Shown here one piece after another: positions 1 through 8,082 of a stretch of 64,000 bases of DNA. The position numbers and the translations under genes were made by a program. Below the pieces are notes generated by a model. It did not search any database and was not told the DNA's origin. It was given only the letters and a program-made list of their open reading frames with translations. How positions within the stretch are numbered: the first letter of the stretch is position 1; every line of letters starts with the position of its first letter. Source of the DNA: Nonomuraea coxensis DSM 45129. GTDB taxonomy: Bacteria; Actinomycetota; Actinomycetes; Streptosporangiales; Streptosporangiaceae. The stretch covers positions 3,080,501 through 3,144,500 of the forward strand of contig NZ_CP068985.1 in NCBI RefSeq assembly GCF_019397265.1, given 5' to 3'.

Positions 1-964
1 AGTCGCGCACCGCGAGCACCAGTGCCGAGTAGACCTCGGCGTGCGGGTCCAGCCGGTCGGCGACGGGCGCGGGCTCGGCCGGGCGGGGCGCGGCGGGCTC
101 GGCCGACAGCACCAGGCGCTCGACGGTGATCGTGGTGCCGTCGCCCGCGTCGTACGGGAACGAGCCCGTCGCGGCGTCCGAGACCGGCAGGTCCTCCAGG
201 TCCACCACCAGCAGCTCCTCGCGGAACTGCCCGGCCCGCGCCACCAGGGCGCCCGTGGCGTCCACGACCAGCGAGTCGCCGTCGAAGACCAGCTCGTCCT
301 GCCCGCCGACCTGGTTGGCGTAGGCCAGCGCGCAGCCGGCCTCGCGGGCCCGCCGCGCGCACAGCTCCAGGCGGACGTCGTCCTTCTCCTTCTCGTACGG
401 AGAGGCGTTCGGCACCACCAGCAGCCCCGCTCCGGCCTGCCCGACGACGGACACCGGGCCGCCGTCCTGCCAGAGGTCCTCGCAGACGGCGACGGCGACG
501 TCCACGCCGTGCAGCCGGAAGATCGGCAGCCGGTCGCCGCGCACGAAGTAGCGGTATTCGTCGAACACCCCGTAGTTGGGCAGGTGGTGCTTGGCCGTGC
601 GGGCGACGACCTCGCCCCGGTGGAGGATCGCGGCGGCGTCCAGGGGGGCGCCCTTCGGCTGGCCGACGCGGGGGGCGAGGCCGGCGCGGTCGACGTAGCC
701 GGCCACCACGGGCAGCTCGCCGAGGCCCTCCTCCCGCAGCCTGCGCGCCACCTGCTCCAGGGTGCGGATGCTGGCGTCCACGAAGGACGTCCGCAGCACC
801 AGGTCCTCGACGGGGTAGCCGGTGAGGAACATCTCGGTGAAGACGACGAGGTCAGCGCCGCGCTCGGCGGCGTCACGGGTCCACTGGACCAGCCGGTCCG
901 CGTTGGCGCTCAGGTCGCCTACGGTCGGGTTCGTCTGTGCCAGGGCGATGCGCAGGTGTGCCAC
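1..964 (-). CDS. nadE: Glutamine-dependent NAD+ synthetase, amino-terminal part (runs off left edge)
   Basis: Amidates nicotinic acid adenine dinucleotide to NAD+, the last step of NAD synthesis. Only about 321 amino-terminal residues are in the window; the ATP-binding synthetase domain lies beyond the left edge. The visible part is a nitrilase-fold glutaminase domain with the Glu-Lys-Cys triad in FTEMFLTGYP, RTAKHHLPN and AVAVCEDLWQ (about residues 44, 125 and 161). The GTG start is chosen because a TAGGCT -10 hexamer sits seven bases upstream and no Shine-Dalgarno sequence is present, so the transcript is probably leaderless. A palindrome over the -35 region matches one in front of nadA at the far end of the window. 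Confidence 0.93.
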   Translation of the reverse strand, partial: MAHLRIALAQTNPTVGDLSANADRLVQWTRDAAERGADLVVFTEMFLTGYPVEDLVLRTSFVDASIRTLEQVARRLREEGLGELPVVAGYVDRAGLAPRVGQPKGAPLDAAAILHRGEVVARTAKHHLPNYGVFDEYRYFVRGDRLPIFRLHGVDVAVAVCEDLWQDGGPVSVVGQAGAGLLVVPNASPYEKEKDDVRLELCARRAREAGCALAYANQVGGQDELVFDGDSLVVDATGALVARAGQFREELLVVDLEDLPVSDAATGSFPYDAGDGTTITVERLVLSAEPAAPRPAEPAPVADRLDPHAEVYSALVLAVRD

Positions 965-971
965 GCGGACC

Positions 972-977
972 AGCCTA
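972..977 (-). promoter_or_regulatory. nadE -10 element (leaderless type)
   Basis: TAGGCT lies seven bases before the GTG start of nadE, with no Shine-Dalgarno sequence between them. This places the transcription start at or next to the start codon. Confidence 0.5.
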
Positions 978-992
978 GTACGCCCCGATTTT

Positions 993-1011
993 TATCGTCA
1001 AAGAGACGAAA
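993..1011. promoter_or_regulatory. Putative NAD-pathway operator in front of nadE
   Basis: Inverted repeat TATCGTC-AAAGA-GACGAAA, with six of seven arm positions matching. It covers the expected -35 region of nadE and overlaps the stop codon of the upstream regulator gene. The same element, with perfect arms, precedes nadA at 61021-61039. The likely ligand is an NAD-biosynthesis repressor of the NrtR or NdnR kind; no gene for one is visible in the window. Confidence 0.55.
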
Positions 1012-2497
1012 AGTGGGCCTTCTCGCCAGGAGTCACCAGACCGGACTCGTACGCCGTCATGACGAGCTGCGCCCGGTCGAACAGCCCCAGGTGCTCCAGC
1101 AGCGACTTGACCATCGCCCCGACCTCCTCCTCCGGCAGCGACAGCGTCTGGCCGATCTGCCGGTTCGTCAGCCCGCGCGCGACGAGTTTCAGCACGTCGA
1201 GCCGGGCGTCGGAGAGCCCGGCCAGCGCCGGGGGAGAGGACGGGTCGGTGCGCCCGGCGAACGCCGAGATCAGCCGGGTGGTCATCGCCGGGTCGATGAG
1301 CGCGTCCCCGGCCGCCGCCGCCCTGATCGCCGCGAGGAACTGCTCGGGGGCCGCGGTCTTCAGCAGGAAGCCGCTCACGCCCGCGCGCAGCGCCGCGTAC
1401 AGGTTCTCGTCGCTGCCGAACGTGGTCATCATGACGACCTTGGGCGGGTCGTCGCCGGCCAGGATCCTGCGGGCCGCGGCCAGGCCGTCCAGGTGCGGCA
1501 TCTGGATGTCGAGCAGCACCACGTCCGGGCGGGTGGCGCGCACGCCCGCGATGGCCTCCTCGCCGTTGGCCGCCTCGCCGGCCAGGCGTACGCCGGGGTC
1601 GCTGGCGATCATGGCCTTGACCCCGGCCCGTACGAGCGCCTGGTCGTCGGCGACGAGCACGCGCAGCACGTCGCCGGCCGCGCCCGCGGGGGCGGGCGGA
1701 GGAGCGGAGGGGGGCGCCGCGGGCGGGGCGGCCGGCGGGGCCGCCGGGGGCGGCTCCTCCAGCCGCTGCGCCAGCATGTCCGCCTCCAGCCGCTTGAGCC
1801 CGGCCGTCAGGTCCAGGCCCAGCTCGTCGCGCCACACCGCGCGGGCCCGGCGCAGCGCGGCCAGCGCGTCGCCCTGGCGGCCCATCCGGTAGAGCGCCAC
1901 GGCCAGCAGCCGCCAGGCCTCCTCGCGCAGGGGGTGCTCGGCCGCGTGCGCCTCCAGGTCGGCGACCAGGGACGTGGCCCGGCCCAGCGCCAGCCCGGCG
2001 TCGGCCCGCCGCTCCACGGCGATGAGGCGCAGCTCCTCCAGCCGGCCCGCCTCGGTCACGGCCCAGCTCAGGTCGGCGAACTCGGCCAGCGCGGGACCGC
2101 GCCACAGCCCGAGCGCGGTCTCCATGTCCGCCCACACCTGGGCCGCCGGGCCCTCGGACTTCACCAGGCTCTCGAAGCGCCAGGCGTCCACCTGACCGGT
2201 GCCGGCTCGCAGGGCGTACCCCGGCGGGGCCGAGACCAGCACCTCCGCCTCCTCGCGCGGCGCGCGGCCGGGCTCCAGGGCGCGCCGCAGGCGGGAGACG
2301 TAGCCCTGGATGGTGGAGAGGGCCTGCGCGGGCGGGTTGCCCGGCCAGAGCTCGTCGATGAGGGTGTTCACGGGCACGGCGCGGCCACCGGCCACGAGCA
2401 GGCGCGCGAGCACCGCCCGCTGCCTCTGGCCGCCGAGGTCGAGAGGGGCGCCGTTCGCCCAGGCTTGGAACGGTCCCAGCGCGGTGAAGGTCAGCAT
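998..2497 (-). CDS. SARP-type activator fused to a receiver and LuxR-type HTH domain
   Basis: Predicted cytoplasmic transcription factor of 499 residues with two DNA-binding modules in one chain. Residues 1-95 are an OmpR-like winged helix and 100-245 a bacterial transcriptional activation domain, together the SARP/AfsR core. A Pro/Ala linker (249-272) leads to a response-regulator receiver (278-395) with acidic pair D284/D285, phospho-acceptor D330 in LLDIQMPHLDG, T358 and K380. A NarL/LuxR-like HTH follows (426-485); its recognition helix departs from the family consensus. The ATG at 2497 begins the SARP fold; longer readings add 46 residues of no recognisable type. TACAGT ten bases upstream may be its -10. 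No sensor kinase is adjacent. Separately, both halves are common families; the fusion is unusual. Confidence 0.88.
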   Translation of the reverse strand: MLTFTALGPFQAWANGAPLDLGGQRQRAVLARLLVAGGRAVPVNTLIDELWPGNPPAQALSTIQGYVSRLRRALEPGRAPREEAEVLVSAPPGYALRAGTGQVDAWRFESLVKSEGPAAQVWADMETALGLWRGPALAEFADLSWAVTEAGRLEELRLIAVERRADAGLALGRATSLVADLEAHAAEHPLREEAWRLLAVALYRMGRQGDALAALRRARAVWRDELGLDLTAGLKRLEADMLAQRLEEPPPAAPPAAPPAAPPSAPPPAPAGAAGDVLRVLVADDQALVRAGVKAMIASDPGVRLAGEAANGEEAIAGVRATRPDVVLLDIQMPHLDGLAAARRILAGDDPPKVVMMTTFGSDENLYAALRAGVSGFLLKTAAPEQFLAAIRAAAAGDALIDPAMTTRLISAFAGRTDPSSPPALAGLSDARLDVLKLVARGLTNRQIGQTLSLPEEEVGAMVKSLLEHLGLFDRAQLVMTAYESGLVTPGEKAHFSSL

Positions 2498-2684
2498 GTC
2501 AGGCGTAACTGTAGAGGGAGAACGTGTTCCGGCATATGGCGAAATGTCACAGTTTGATGGTGGTCGTCGCAGGGGAGCCTTTCCGTCCCCTTGGTTTTGG
2601 TGAAAATTATCGCTCGCCTGCCAACAAACGATCAAAAATTTCTCAACGACAGCCTTCCTGCGGGCGTCATCCGGGGCGACGGGG

Positions 2685-3887
2685 TCAGGCGCGGCGGCGG
2701 ACGGCTGGGCCGAGGGCCAGCATGCCGGCGGCCGAGAGCAGGCCGACCGCGCCGATCGTGAACCACAGCGCCCGCGGCCCCAGCTCCAGCAGCGGCCCGC
2801 CGAACAGCGGGGCCAGCACCGCCGCCGCCGACCAGGCGAGCCCGAACAGCCCCGCGTACCGGCCGCGCAGCTCCGGCGGCGCCAGGGCGGCCACGATGGT
2901 GCCGGCGATGCCCGCCGTGACGATCTCGCCCGCCGTCCACACCGCGATCGTCGCCGCCAGCCCCAGCGTGCTGGTCACGAACGCGGTCAGCGCGAACCCC
3001 GCACCCATCACGGCCACGCCGAGGGCGAACGTACGGGCCGGGTCCCGGCGGCCGAGCCAGCCGGACACCAGCGGCTGCACGACCACGATCAGCACGCCGT
3101 TGAGCGCCATCGCAGTCCCGAACTGCGCCGTGGACAGCCCCGCGACGCTGGTCATGGCCACCGGCAGCATCGTCATCGTCTGCGTGTACACCAGCGCGTT
3201 GCCCAGCACGACCAGCGTGAACGCGACCATCACCCGGTCCCGCAGCACCGCGCCGAACCCGCCGGACGCCTCCTTCGCGCCCTCGGGCCGCGTCTCGGGG
3301 ACCGCCCGCCACACCAGCGCCGCGAAGACCACACAGGAGACCGCGTCGATCCAGAACAGCCAGAGGAACCCGAGCCCCGCGAGCCAGCCGCCCGCCGTCA
3401 TGCCCACCGAGTAGCCGAGGTTGATCCCCCAGAACAGCAGCCCGTACGCGCGCGGCCGTTCCGCCGGCCCCACCAGGTCGGCGACCAGCGCGTTCGACGC
3501 CGGCCTGTAGAGGTCCACGACCACCCCGAGCACCAGCATCGAGGCGAGGACGGCCGGCAGCGAGACGCTGTAGCCCAGCGCGAGCATCGCCGCGCCGGTG
3601 GCCAGCATGCCGCCCGACAGCGTCGCCCGCCGCCCGATCCGGTCCGTCAGCATGCCCGCGAGCGGCTGCGACAGCAGCGAGCCCACGCCGAAGACGCCCA
3701 TCACCAGGCCCGCGGCGGTCACCGACAGGCCGCGGGCCTGGGTGAGGTAGACGCCGGTGAAGGGCATGACCATGGTGCCCAGGCGGTTGACCAGGGTGCC
3801 GCCCCACAGGGCCCAGAACGGGCGGGGCAGCCCGCCCACCTGGGCGCGCAGGAACGACGGCGGCTTCTCGACGGACGTGCTCGGCAT
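2685..3887 (-). CDS. MFS transporter (drug/metabolite exporter type)
   Basis: Integral membrane permease of 400 residues with the twelve-helix pattern of the major facilitator superfamily. The loop after helix 2 carries the family motif as GMLTDRIGRRATL (about residues 78-90). Hydrophobic helices continue to the end and the last residues are basic (VRRRA). It resembles MdtH/YfcJ-type proton-driven exporters, but the substrate cannot be read from sequence. It is transcribed away from an ArsR-family gene that starts 59 bases off, and a palindrome lies between them, so that regulator probably controls it. It is followed by the SARP-receiver gene with a 187-base gap containing no other gene. Confidence 0.85.
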   Translation of the reverse strand: MPSTSVEKPPSFLRAQVGGLPRPFWALWGGTLVNRLGTMVMPFTGVYLTQARGLSVTAAGLVMGVFGVGSLLSQPLAGMLTDRIGRRATLSGGMLATGAAMLALGYSVSLPAVLASMLVLGVVVDLYRPASNALVADLVGPAERPRAYGLLFWGINLGYSVGMTAGGWLAGLGFLWLFWIDAVSCVVFAALVWRAVPETRPEGAKEASGGFGAVLRDRVMVAFTLVVLGNALVYTQTMTMLPVAMTSVAGLSTAQFGTAMALNGVLIVVVQPLVSGWLGRRDPARTFALGVAVMGAGFALTAFVTSTLGLAATIAVWTAGEIVTAGIAGTIVAALAPPELRGRYAGLFGLAWSAAAVLAPLFGGPLLELGPRALWFTIGAVGLLSAAGMLALGPAVRRRA

Positions 3888-3927
3888 GCCCCAGAGACTG
3901 CGCCCCCCGAGTTGGCCGGGCGAACGA

Positions 3928-3943
3928 TTTAGCCCACACTAAA
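3928..3943. promoter_or_regulatory. Candidate operator between MFS and ArsR genes
   Basis: Inverted repeat TTTAG-CCCACA-CTAAA sits just before the ATG at 3947 in the 59-base divergent spacer. Position and symmetry fit a binding site for the ArsR-type regulator that starts there. Confidence 0.45.
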
Positions 3944-3946
3944 ACA

Positions 3947-4918
3947 ATGTCCATCACCTGGGTCATGCGGCCCGAGGACGTGGCCCGCATCCGGTTCGCG
4001 TTCTCCCCGCTGTGGGAGCTCGTGGCCAGTCTCCGCACCCTGCGCCAGCCGGCCCGCCAGTCGCTGCACCTGCCGTGGGTCAAGACCGTGCGCCCCCGGC
4101 TGGCCCGGCTGGACCTCACCGAGCTGCTGGCGCTCGTGCCGCCGACCGGCTACCTGGCCGACTTCATCACCCCGCCGCCCGACACGCCCCTGCCCGACTT
4201 CGCCGCCGAGCTGGAGCGGGTCAGGCGCACCGCCCCCGAGCGGGTCCTCGACGAGCTGGCGCACCTGCGCGAGGCCGGCGGGTCCGACCCCGCCGTGCTG
4301 GACCGCCTCGCCGCCGACCCGGAGTCCGCGGTGACGAAGGCGGCCGACGCGCTGGAGGCGTACTGGGAGACGTGCTTCGCCGAGTTCTGGCCCCGCGTGT
4401 ACGCGCTGCTCGAACGCGACGTGCTGCGCCGCTCCCGGCAGCTCGCCCAGGGCGGGGCGCGCGAGCTGTTCGCCGGGCTCGACCCGGCCGTCACCTGGAC
4501 GGGGGAGCGGCTGCTGGTGGACCGGCCCTGGTGCGCCACGGAAGGGCTGCACGGCGACGGGCTGGTGCTCGTGCCCAGCGCCTTCCACTGGCCGTCGGTG
4601 GCCGTCATGTCGGCCCCGTACCAGTCGATGCTCGTCTATCCCGTGCTGGGCGTCGGCACCCTGTGGGAGCAGGGGCCGCCGCCCGCGCCCGGCGCGCTGG
4701 CCGCGCTCATCGGGCGCAGCCGGGCGCGGATCCTGCTCGCGCTGGCCGAGCCCGCCACCACCTCGGCGCTGGCCGGCCGCATGGCGCTCACGCCCGGCGC
4801 GGTCAGCCAGCACCTCGGTGTGCTCAGCGGCGGCGGCCTCGCCGTCGGGATGCGGGTCGGCAAGCAGGTCGTCTACCGCCGCACCCTCGCCGGCGACATG
4901 CTGGCGGGTCAGGCGTAG
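3947..4918 (+). CDS. ArsR-family transcriptional regulator with long amino-terminal domain
   Basis: Regulator of 323 residues, far longer than a classical ArsR protein of about 100. The carboxy-terminal 85 residues form a winged HTH (RSRARILLALAEPATTSALA, then TPGAVSQHLGVLSGGGL and the wing GKQVVYRRT). The first 230 residues match the DUF5937-like domain common in actinobacterial ArsR proteins and may bind an effector; no metal-binding Cys pair of the ArsR/SmtB kind is seen. It is divergent from the MFS exporter and probably represses it. Its last ten bases overlap the end of the terpene cyclase gene on the other strand. Confidence 0.85.
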   Translation: MSITWVMRPEDVARIRFAFSPLWELVASLRTLRQPARQSLHLPWVKTVRPRLARLDLTELLALVPPTGYLADFITPPPDTPLPDFAAELERVRRTAPERVLDELAHLREAGGSDPAVLDRLAADPESAVTKAADALEAYWETCFAEFWPRVYALLERDVLRRSRQLAQGGARELFAGLDPAVTWTGERLLVDRPWCATEGLHGDGLVLVPSAFHWPSVAVMSAPYQSMLVYPVLGVGTLWEQGPPPAPGALAALIGRSRARILLALAEPATTSALAGRMALTPGAVSQHLGVLSGGGLAVGMRVGKQVVYRRTLAGDMLAGQA

Positions 4919-5937
4919 CGGGCCGACTCCAGCAGCCAGTCCAGGTGGGCGCGCGGCGCGGCGAGGTAGGCGCAGGCCACCTTGCTGACGTCCCTGGCCG
5001 TCTTCGGCGGGAGGTCCTGCAGCGGCAGCCGGCGGGCTGCCGTGTGCATGTCCTCGCAGCGCCGGACGATCCGCTCCAGCACCCAGGCGGTCGCCTCCCG
5101 CTCGCCCAGCCCGAGCTGGCGCATCGCGAGCACCACGAAGTTGTGCACGTCGCCGCGCTCCTTCGGCCGCGAGGCGACGTCGTTGCACCAGGCGGTGACG
5201 TCGCTGCAGGCGTCCACGAGCTGCCGCCACGGCTCCGAGTCGTGCAGCCAGTCCGGCACCTCCACCCGCAGGCACGGCTCGACCAGGTCGTACAGGTAGG
5301 GGCCGACCGTGCCCCGGCGCAGCGCCGGGTACTCCTCCAGGGTCGGCATGCGGCGCGCCGCGCGGTTGTCGGCCTCGGTGCGGCAGGCGTCGTGCTGGCG
5401 CTGCAGCCCCACCGCGAACCTGGCCCGCCACCGGTCGCTCATCCGCGCGCTGGTCACCCGCCACAGGTCGGCGAAGGCCGCCTCCAGCGGGTGCCGCGCC
5501 GAGCCCGTGAGCAGGCCCTGGAAGACCTCCACCGGGCACTCGCCCTCGTCCAGCTCGTCGTCCAGGTGGAACAGCCAGGTCAGCCACTGCGCGAACAGCG
5601 CGGCGGCGGCCGCGTCGAACTCGGCGAACGCCCTCCCCGCCATCCGGTGGAAGCCGACGCCGGGATCGGCCCGCAGGCCCGTGCGCCGCGCCCAGTCGAT
5701 GACCGCGGCCTCGATGGCGTACACCGACGGGTGCATCCGGCACGGCTCGGCCATCGCGGGCACCCGCTCGGTCAGCGGCAGCAGCGCCAGCGCCGCCGAG
5801 CCGCCGCGGCGCGGCAGCGGCATCATCGACGTCAGGACCGAGCGCAGCGCGGTGCGCACCGTGGCGAACACGGTCGTGCCCGCGCCCGCCGTGGTGCTCT
5901 CCGCCGGGTTCCCGGCGCTGTTCACGGTGGCGTTCAC
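4909..5937 (-). CDS. Class I terpene cyclase
   Basis: Predicted to cyclise an isoprenyl diphosphate, probably farnesyl diphosphate, to a terpene hydrocarbon. The 342-residue protein has the acidic Mg2+ motif DDELD at 126-130 and the second metal motif NDVASRPKE at 252-260 (Asn, Ser and Glu in the N-D-x-x-S-x-x-x-E pattern), followed by RGD. The conserved late Arg-Tyr pair of bacterial cyclases is not obvious, but VRRCED and RAHLDWLLES fit the last helices. The start is a GTG whose bases overlap the stop codon of the EF-hand gene (GTGA), so the two are translationally coupled. The first 60 residues are an Ala/Thr-rich extension beyond the usual family start. The product cannot be predicted. 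Confidence 0.87.
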   Translation of the reverse strand: MNATVNSAGNPAESTTAGAGTTVFATVRTALRSVLTSMMPLPRRGGSAALALLPLTERVPAMAEPCRMHPSVYAIEAAVIDWARRTGLRADPGVGFHRMAGRAFAEFDAAAAALFAQWLTWLFHLDDELDEGECPVEVFQGLLTGSARHPLEAAFADLWRVTSARMSDRWRARFAVGLQRQHDACRTEADNRAARRMPTLEEYPALRRGTVGPYLYDLVEPCLRVEVPDWLHDSEPWRQLVDACSDVTAWCNDVASRPKERGDVHNFVVLAMRQLGLGEREATAWVLERIVRRCEDMHTAARRLPLQDLPPKTARDVSKVACAYLAAPRAHLDWLLESARYA

Positions 5938-6479
5938 AGCGGGCCGAACAGCCAGTTGCCCGCGGCGTTCGGGTCGGCGCTGCGGTAGTAGTCGGCGGCG
6001 GCGGCGACCAGGCCGGCCACGGTGAGCGCGCCCCGGCCCTCCCGGTCCAGCCGGTCGAAGGCCGCGTCCACGTCGTCGTAGGCGACGCCGAACGCGCTCA
6101 GCATCGTGCGGAACTCGCCGATGGTGATCTCGCCGTCCCGGTCCCCGTCGCACAGGTCGGCCACCGCCAGCGTGGCCGGGCGGAACACCGGGTCGTACAG
6201 CTCGCCGGTGACGAACGCGGCCGTCATGGCGGTGCGGAAGTCCGGGCGGGCGATGCCGGAGTCGCCGTCGCGCTCCAGCGCCCGCGACAGCGCGGCCCAG
6301 ATGCCGTCGAAGCTCTCGACGAGACTCGCCCCGGTGACCGAGGTGGGGGACTCCCCGAAGCCCACCAGGATGCGCGCCCCCAGGCCCAGCAGGTCCTCAC
6401 GCTCGACGACCCCGTTGCGGTTCGCGTCGATGTGGTCGAAGGCCCGATCGAGCTTGTGATTGAGCAGGTCGATAGCCAC
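5934..6479 (-). CDS. EF-hand calcium-binding protein (calerythrin-like)
   Basis: Small acidic protein of 181 residues with four EF-hand positions, the arrangement of calerythrin and sarcoplasmic calcium-binding proteins. Loops lie at 18-29 (DANRNGVVERED, near canonical), 69-80 (ERDGDSGIARPD, altered at position 1), 111-122 (DGDRDGEITIGE, canonical) and 145-156 (DREGRGALTVAG, degenerate, lacking the last acidic ligand). Two sites should bind Ca2+ well. The GTG start follows GGGGGAGG by four bases; no signal peptide is present. The stop codon overlaps the start of the terpene cyclase gene, so the pair is made together. Whether the protein buffers calcium or modulates the cyclase is unknown. Confidence 0.88.
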   Translation of the reverse strand: MAIDLLNHKLDRAFDHIDANRNGVVEREDLLGLGARILVGFGESPTSVTGASLVESFDGIWAALSRALERDGDSGIARPDFRTAMTAAFVTGELYDPVFRPATLAVADLCDGDRDGEITIGEFRTMLSAFGVAYDDVDAAFDRLDREGRGALTVAGLVAAAADYYRSADPNAAGNWLFGPL

Positions 6480-6586
6480 CTTGCCTCCCCCGAGACTGAC
6501 TGCGTTGATCACAGTAAGACGGGCCGGGGGCTTTGTCAGCGAGGCTCGCACCGGCTTGTTCGCGGGCGTCCTCACCGCCACCCCCC

Positions 6587-6602
6587 GTAACCTGTGCGAA
6601 AC
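6587..6602 (+). promoter_or_regulatory. GlnR-like box upstream of glnA2
   Basis: GTAAC-CTGTGC-GAAAC, the a-site/b-site spacing of actinobacterial GlnR boxes, 52 bases before the TTG start. It differs by one base in sixteen from the first half of the box in front of glnA at 27996-28011. Confidence 0.55.
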
Positions 6603-6654
6603 ACGGACACGGCATCCTGATAGGAGACCTGTTCTGTCTGCATGAGGGGATGCC

Positions 6655-8016
6655 TTGGACCGCCAGCAGGAGTTCGTGCTCCGCACGCTCGAGGAACGCG
6701 ACATCCGGTTCATCCGGCTCTGGTTCACCGACGTTCTCGGCTTCCTCAAGTCCGTCGCCATCGCCCCGGCCGAGCTGGAGGGCGCGTTCACGGAGGGCAT
6801 GGGCTTCGACGGCTCGGCCATCGAGGGCTTCGCCCGCGTCTACGAGTCCGACATGCTCGCCAAGCCCGACCCGTCGACGTTCCAGATCCTGCCCTGGCGC
6901 AGCGAGACGCCGGGCGCCGCGCGCATCTTCTGCGACATCCTGATGCCCGACGGCTCGCCCTCGCACGCCGACCCGCGCTGGGTGCTCAAGCGCACGCTCG
7001 CCAAGTGCGCCGACATGGGCTTCACCTTCTACACCCACCCCGAGATCGAGTTCTTCCTGCTGAAGAACCGGCCCGAGCCGGGCGTGCGGCCCGAGCCGAT
7101 CGACTCCGGCGGCTACTTCGACCACACGCCGCACAGCTCCGGCCACGACTTCCGGCGCCAGGCGATCATGATGCTGGAGTCGATGGGCATCTCGGTGGAG
7201 TTCAGCCACCACGAGGGCGCGCCCGGCCAGCAGGAGATCGACCTGCGCTACGCCGACGCGCTCACCACGGCCGACAACATCATGACCTTCCGCCTGGTCA
7301 TGAAGGAGGTCGCGCTGGAGCAGGGCATCTGGGCCTCGTTCATGCCCAAGCCGTTCACCGAGCACCCCGGCTCCGGCATGCACACCCACATGTCGCTGTT
7401 CGAGGGCGACCGCAACGCCTTCTACGAGGCCGGCTCCGAATACCGCCTGTCCAAGGTCGGCCGGTCGTTCATCGCCGGGCTGCTGCGGCACGCCGCCGAG
7501 ATCACCGCCATCACCAACCAGTGGGTCAACTCCTACAAGCGGCTGTGGGGCGGCGCCGAGGCCATCGCCGGCCAGGGCGGCGAGGCCCCCTCGTACGTGT
7601 GCTGGGGCCACAACAACCGCTCGGCCCTGGTCCGGGTGCCGATGTACAAGCCGCACAAGGGCGGCTCCACCCGCATCGAGTTCCGCTCGCTCGACTCCGC
7701 CTGCAACCCCTACCTGGCCTTCGCGCTCATCCTGGCGGCCGGGCTCAAGGGCATCGAGGAGGGCTACGAGCTGCCGGCCGCGGCCGAGGACAACGTCTGG
7801 ACCCTCACCAGCGCCGAGCGGCGCGCCCTCGGCATCCAGCCGCTGCCGGGCTCGCTCAACGACGCGATAGAGGTCATGGAGCGCAGCGAGCTGGTCGCCG
7901 AGACGCTCGGCGAGCACGTCTTCGACTTCTTCCTGCGCAACAAGCGGGCCGAGTGGCGCGAGTACCGCCGCCACGTCACCGAGTTCGAGCTCGGCCGCTA
8001 CCTGCCCATCCTCTGA
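6655..8016 (+). CDS. glnA2: Glutamine synthetase family protein, GlnA2 type
   Basis: Type I glutamine synthetase fold of 453 residues: beta-grasp domain with MGFDGSAIEGF, then the catalytic domain with EIEFFL, GSGMHTHMSLFEG and the arginine-rich stretch RIEFRSLDSACNP. It lacks the adenylylation tyrosine; the equivalent loop reads NVWTLTSAERR rather than [10 protein letters not shown]. In Streptomyces and Mycobacterium such GlnA2 proteins sit near glnA and glnE; in S. coelicolor GlnA2 acts as a gamma-glutamylpolyamine synthetase, so the substrate here may be a polyamine and not ammonia. The TTG start is preceded by GAGGGG at six bases. A GlnR-like box upstream suggests nitrogen control. Confidence 0.9.
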   Translation: MDRQQEFVLRTLEERDIRFIRLWFTDVLGFLKSVAIAPAELEGAFTEGMGFDGSAIEGFARVYESDMLAKPDPSTFQILPWRSETPGAARIFCDILMPDGSPSHADPRWVLKRTLAKCADMGFTFYTHPEIEFFLLKNRPEPGVRPEPIDSGGYFDHTPHSSGHDFRRQAIMMLESMGISVEFSHHEGAPGQQEIDLRYADALTTADNIMTFRLVMKEVALEQGIWASFMPKPFTEHPGSGMHTHMSLFEGDRNAFYEAGSEYRLSKVGRSFIAGLLRHAAEITAITNQWVNSYKRLWGGAEAIAGQGGEAPSYVCWGHNNRSALVRVPMYKPHKGGSTRIEFRSLDSACNPYLAFALILAAGLKGIEEGYELPAAAEDNVWTLTSAERRALGIQPLPGSLNDAIEVMERSELVAETLGEHVFDFFLRNKRAEWREYRRHVTEFELGRYLPIL

Positions 8017-8039
8017 GCCGGCCGCTCCCTCGGCGGAGG

Positions 8040-8077
8040 CCGTCCGGTCCCGGCCGCGTGGGGACGGGACCGGACGG
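8040..8077. terminator. Bidirectional hairpin between glnA2 and the subtilase gene
   Basis: Twelve-base perfect arms CCGTCCGGTCCC / GGGACCGGACGG around a 14-base loop, placed between two converging genes. There is no long U-tract, as is usual in high-G+C actinomycetes. Confidence 0.5.
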
Positions 8078-8082
8078 GCGGC

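Noticed and set aside
41-2557. 838-residue open frame on the plus strand
   Set aside because: Arg/Gln/His-rich translation typical of the antisense of high-G+C genes; it lies opposite nadE and the SARP-receiver gene.
998-6479. SARP regulator plus terpene cyclase as one biosynthetic gene cluster
   Set aside because: An MFS/ArsR pair separates them, no other biosynthetic genes are present, and the SARP gene adjoins nadE; nothing ties the two together.
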